Source: Oceanobacillus sp. J11TS1
GTDB lineage: Bacteria; Bacillota; Bacilli; Bacillales; Amphibacillaceae
Direction: 5' to 3'
Assembly (NCBI RefSeq): GCF_018333215.1
Contig: NZ_BORO01000016.1
Span: forward strand, 17,654 to 81,653
Length of the DNA stretch: 64,000 bases
Shown: positions 63,956-64,000 of the stretch, piece by piece
How positions within the stretch are numbered: position 1 is the stretch's first letter
Layout: each line of letters begins with the position of its first letter
The notes under the pieces: generated by a model
The model's input: the letters and a program-made list of their open reading frames with translations, nothing else
Databases searched by the model: none
Told to the model about the DNA's origin: nothing
Translations under genes and position numbers: made by a program

Positions 63956-64000
63956 AATCATTTATAAGTAGATACATAAAAAAGCGGCTAGAGGCAGTGT

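Overview
The window looks like a chromosomal segment of a low-GC, endospore-forming member of the Bacillaceae. Many gene pairs match Bacillus subtilis arrangements: lipA and lipM, bdbD-bdbC, a yugG-yugH-like pair, a DUF3311 protein with an SSS symporter, a YndM-like protein, a CotF-family spore coat protein, and a zinc-independent S14 under Zur boxes. The A+T-rich intergenic DNA and this gene set would fit Oceanobacillus, Virgibacillus or a relative, but that genus-level placement is inference. I saw no rRNA, tRNA, CRISPR array or prophage.

Layout. 1-4.2 kb: the 3' part of an LCP cell-wall ligase gene, then a glyoxylate-shunt operon (small zinc-ribbon gene, aceB, aceA) behind a promoter carrying a repeated 12-bp palindrome. 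4.3-7 kb: an esterase, a small secreted protein and a frameshifted acetyltransferase. 7.2-10.5 kb: a MerR-controlled ABC exporter and a lipoprotein. 10.9-11.85 kb: a yybP-ykoY (manganese) riboswitch with its own terminator, ahead of a 41-residue basic peptide and a small protein-kinase-fold gene. 11.9-13.7 kb: lipA and lipM. 14-19.4 kb: a symporter pair, an ArsR/oxidoreductase pair, a DJ-1/PfpI protein and Zur-box-controlled rpsN. 19.6-24 kb: selO and the kynU-kynB-kynA tryptophan-to-anthranilate operon. 24-27.5 kb: a cation/proton antiporter and the czrA-czcD metal-efflux pair. 27.6-31.9 kb: a class III-like Fic protein, decayed genes, a PPP-family phosphatase with an ATT start, a LacI regulator and a PAP2 phosphatase. 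32-39 kb: an oxidoreductase, a YeiH exporter beside a truncated LysR gene, a TetR/DHA2 efflux pair and a nitronate monooxygenase. 39.4-45.9 kb: an MBL hydrolase, then a four-gene catabolic operon (Baeyer-Villiger monooxygenase, esterase, alcohol dehydrogenase, aldehyde dehydrogenase). 46-52 kb: thiT under a TPP riboswitch, spore proteins, the BdbDC disulfide system and chrA. 52-58.3 kb: an ABC exporter with a divergent TetR, an Lrp/aminotransferase pair and an aldo/keto reductase. 58.4-64 kb: a pentapeptide-repeat protein, a Nudix gene split by an IS200/IS605-type tnpB element, a YhfP-like reductase and a YitT-family protein.

Two things stand out. First, the manganese riboswitch appears to control a tiny basic peptide and a kinase-like gene rather than an obvious Mn transporter. 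Second, four intergenic arrays (about 14.0, 31.1, 34.6 and 46.9 kb) are built from a CGCTC core recurring every 20-21 bp, giving 41-bp units in the best-preserved copies. One of these arrays begins where a LysR gene breaks off. Their regular two-helical-turn phasing is not explained by any annotated feature.
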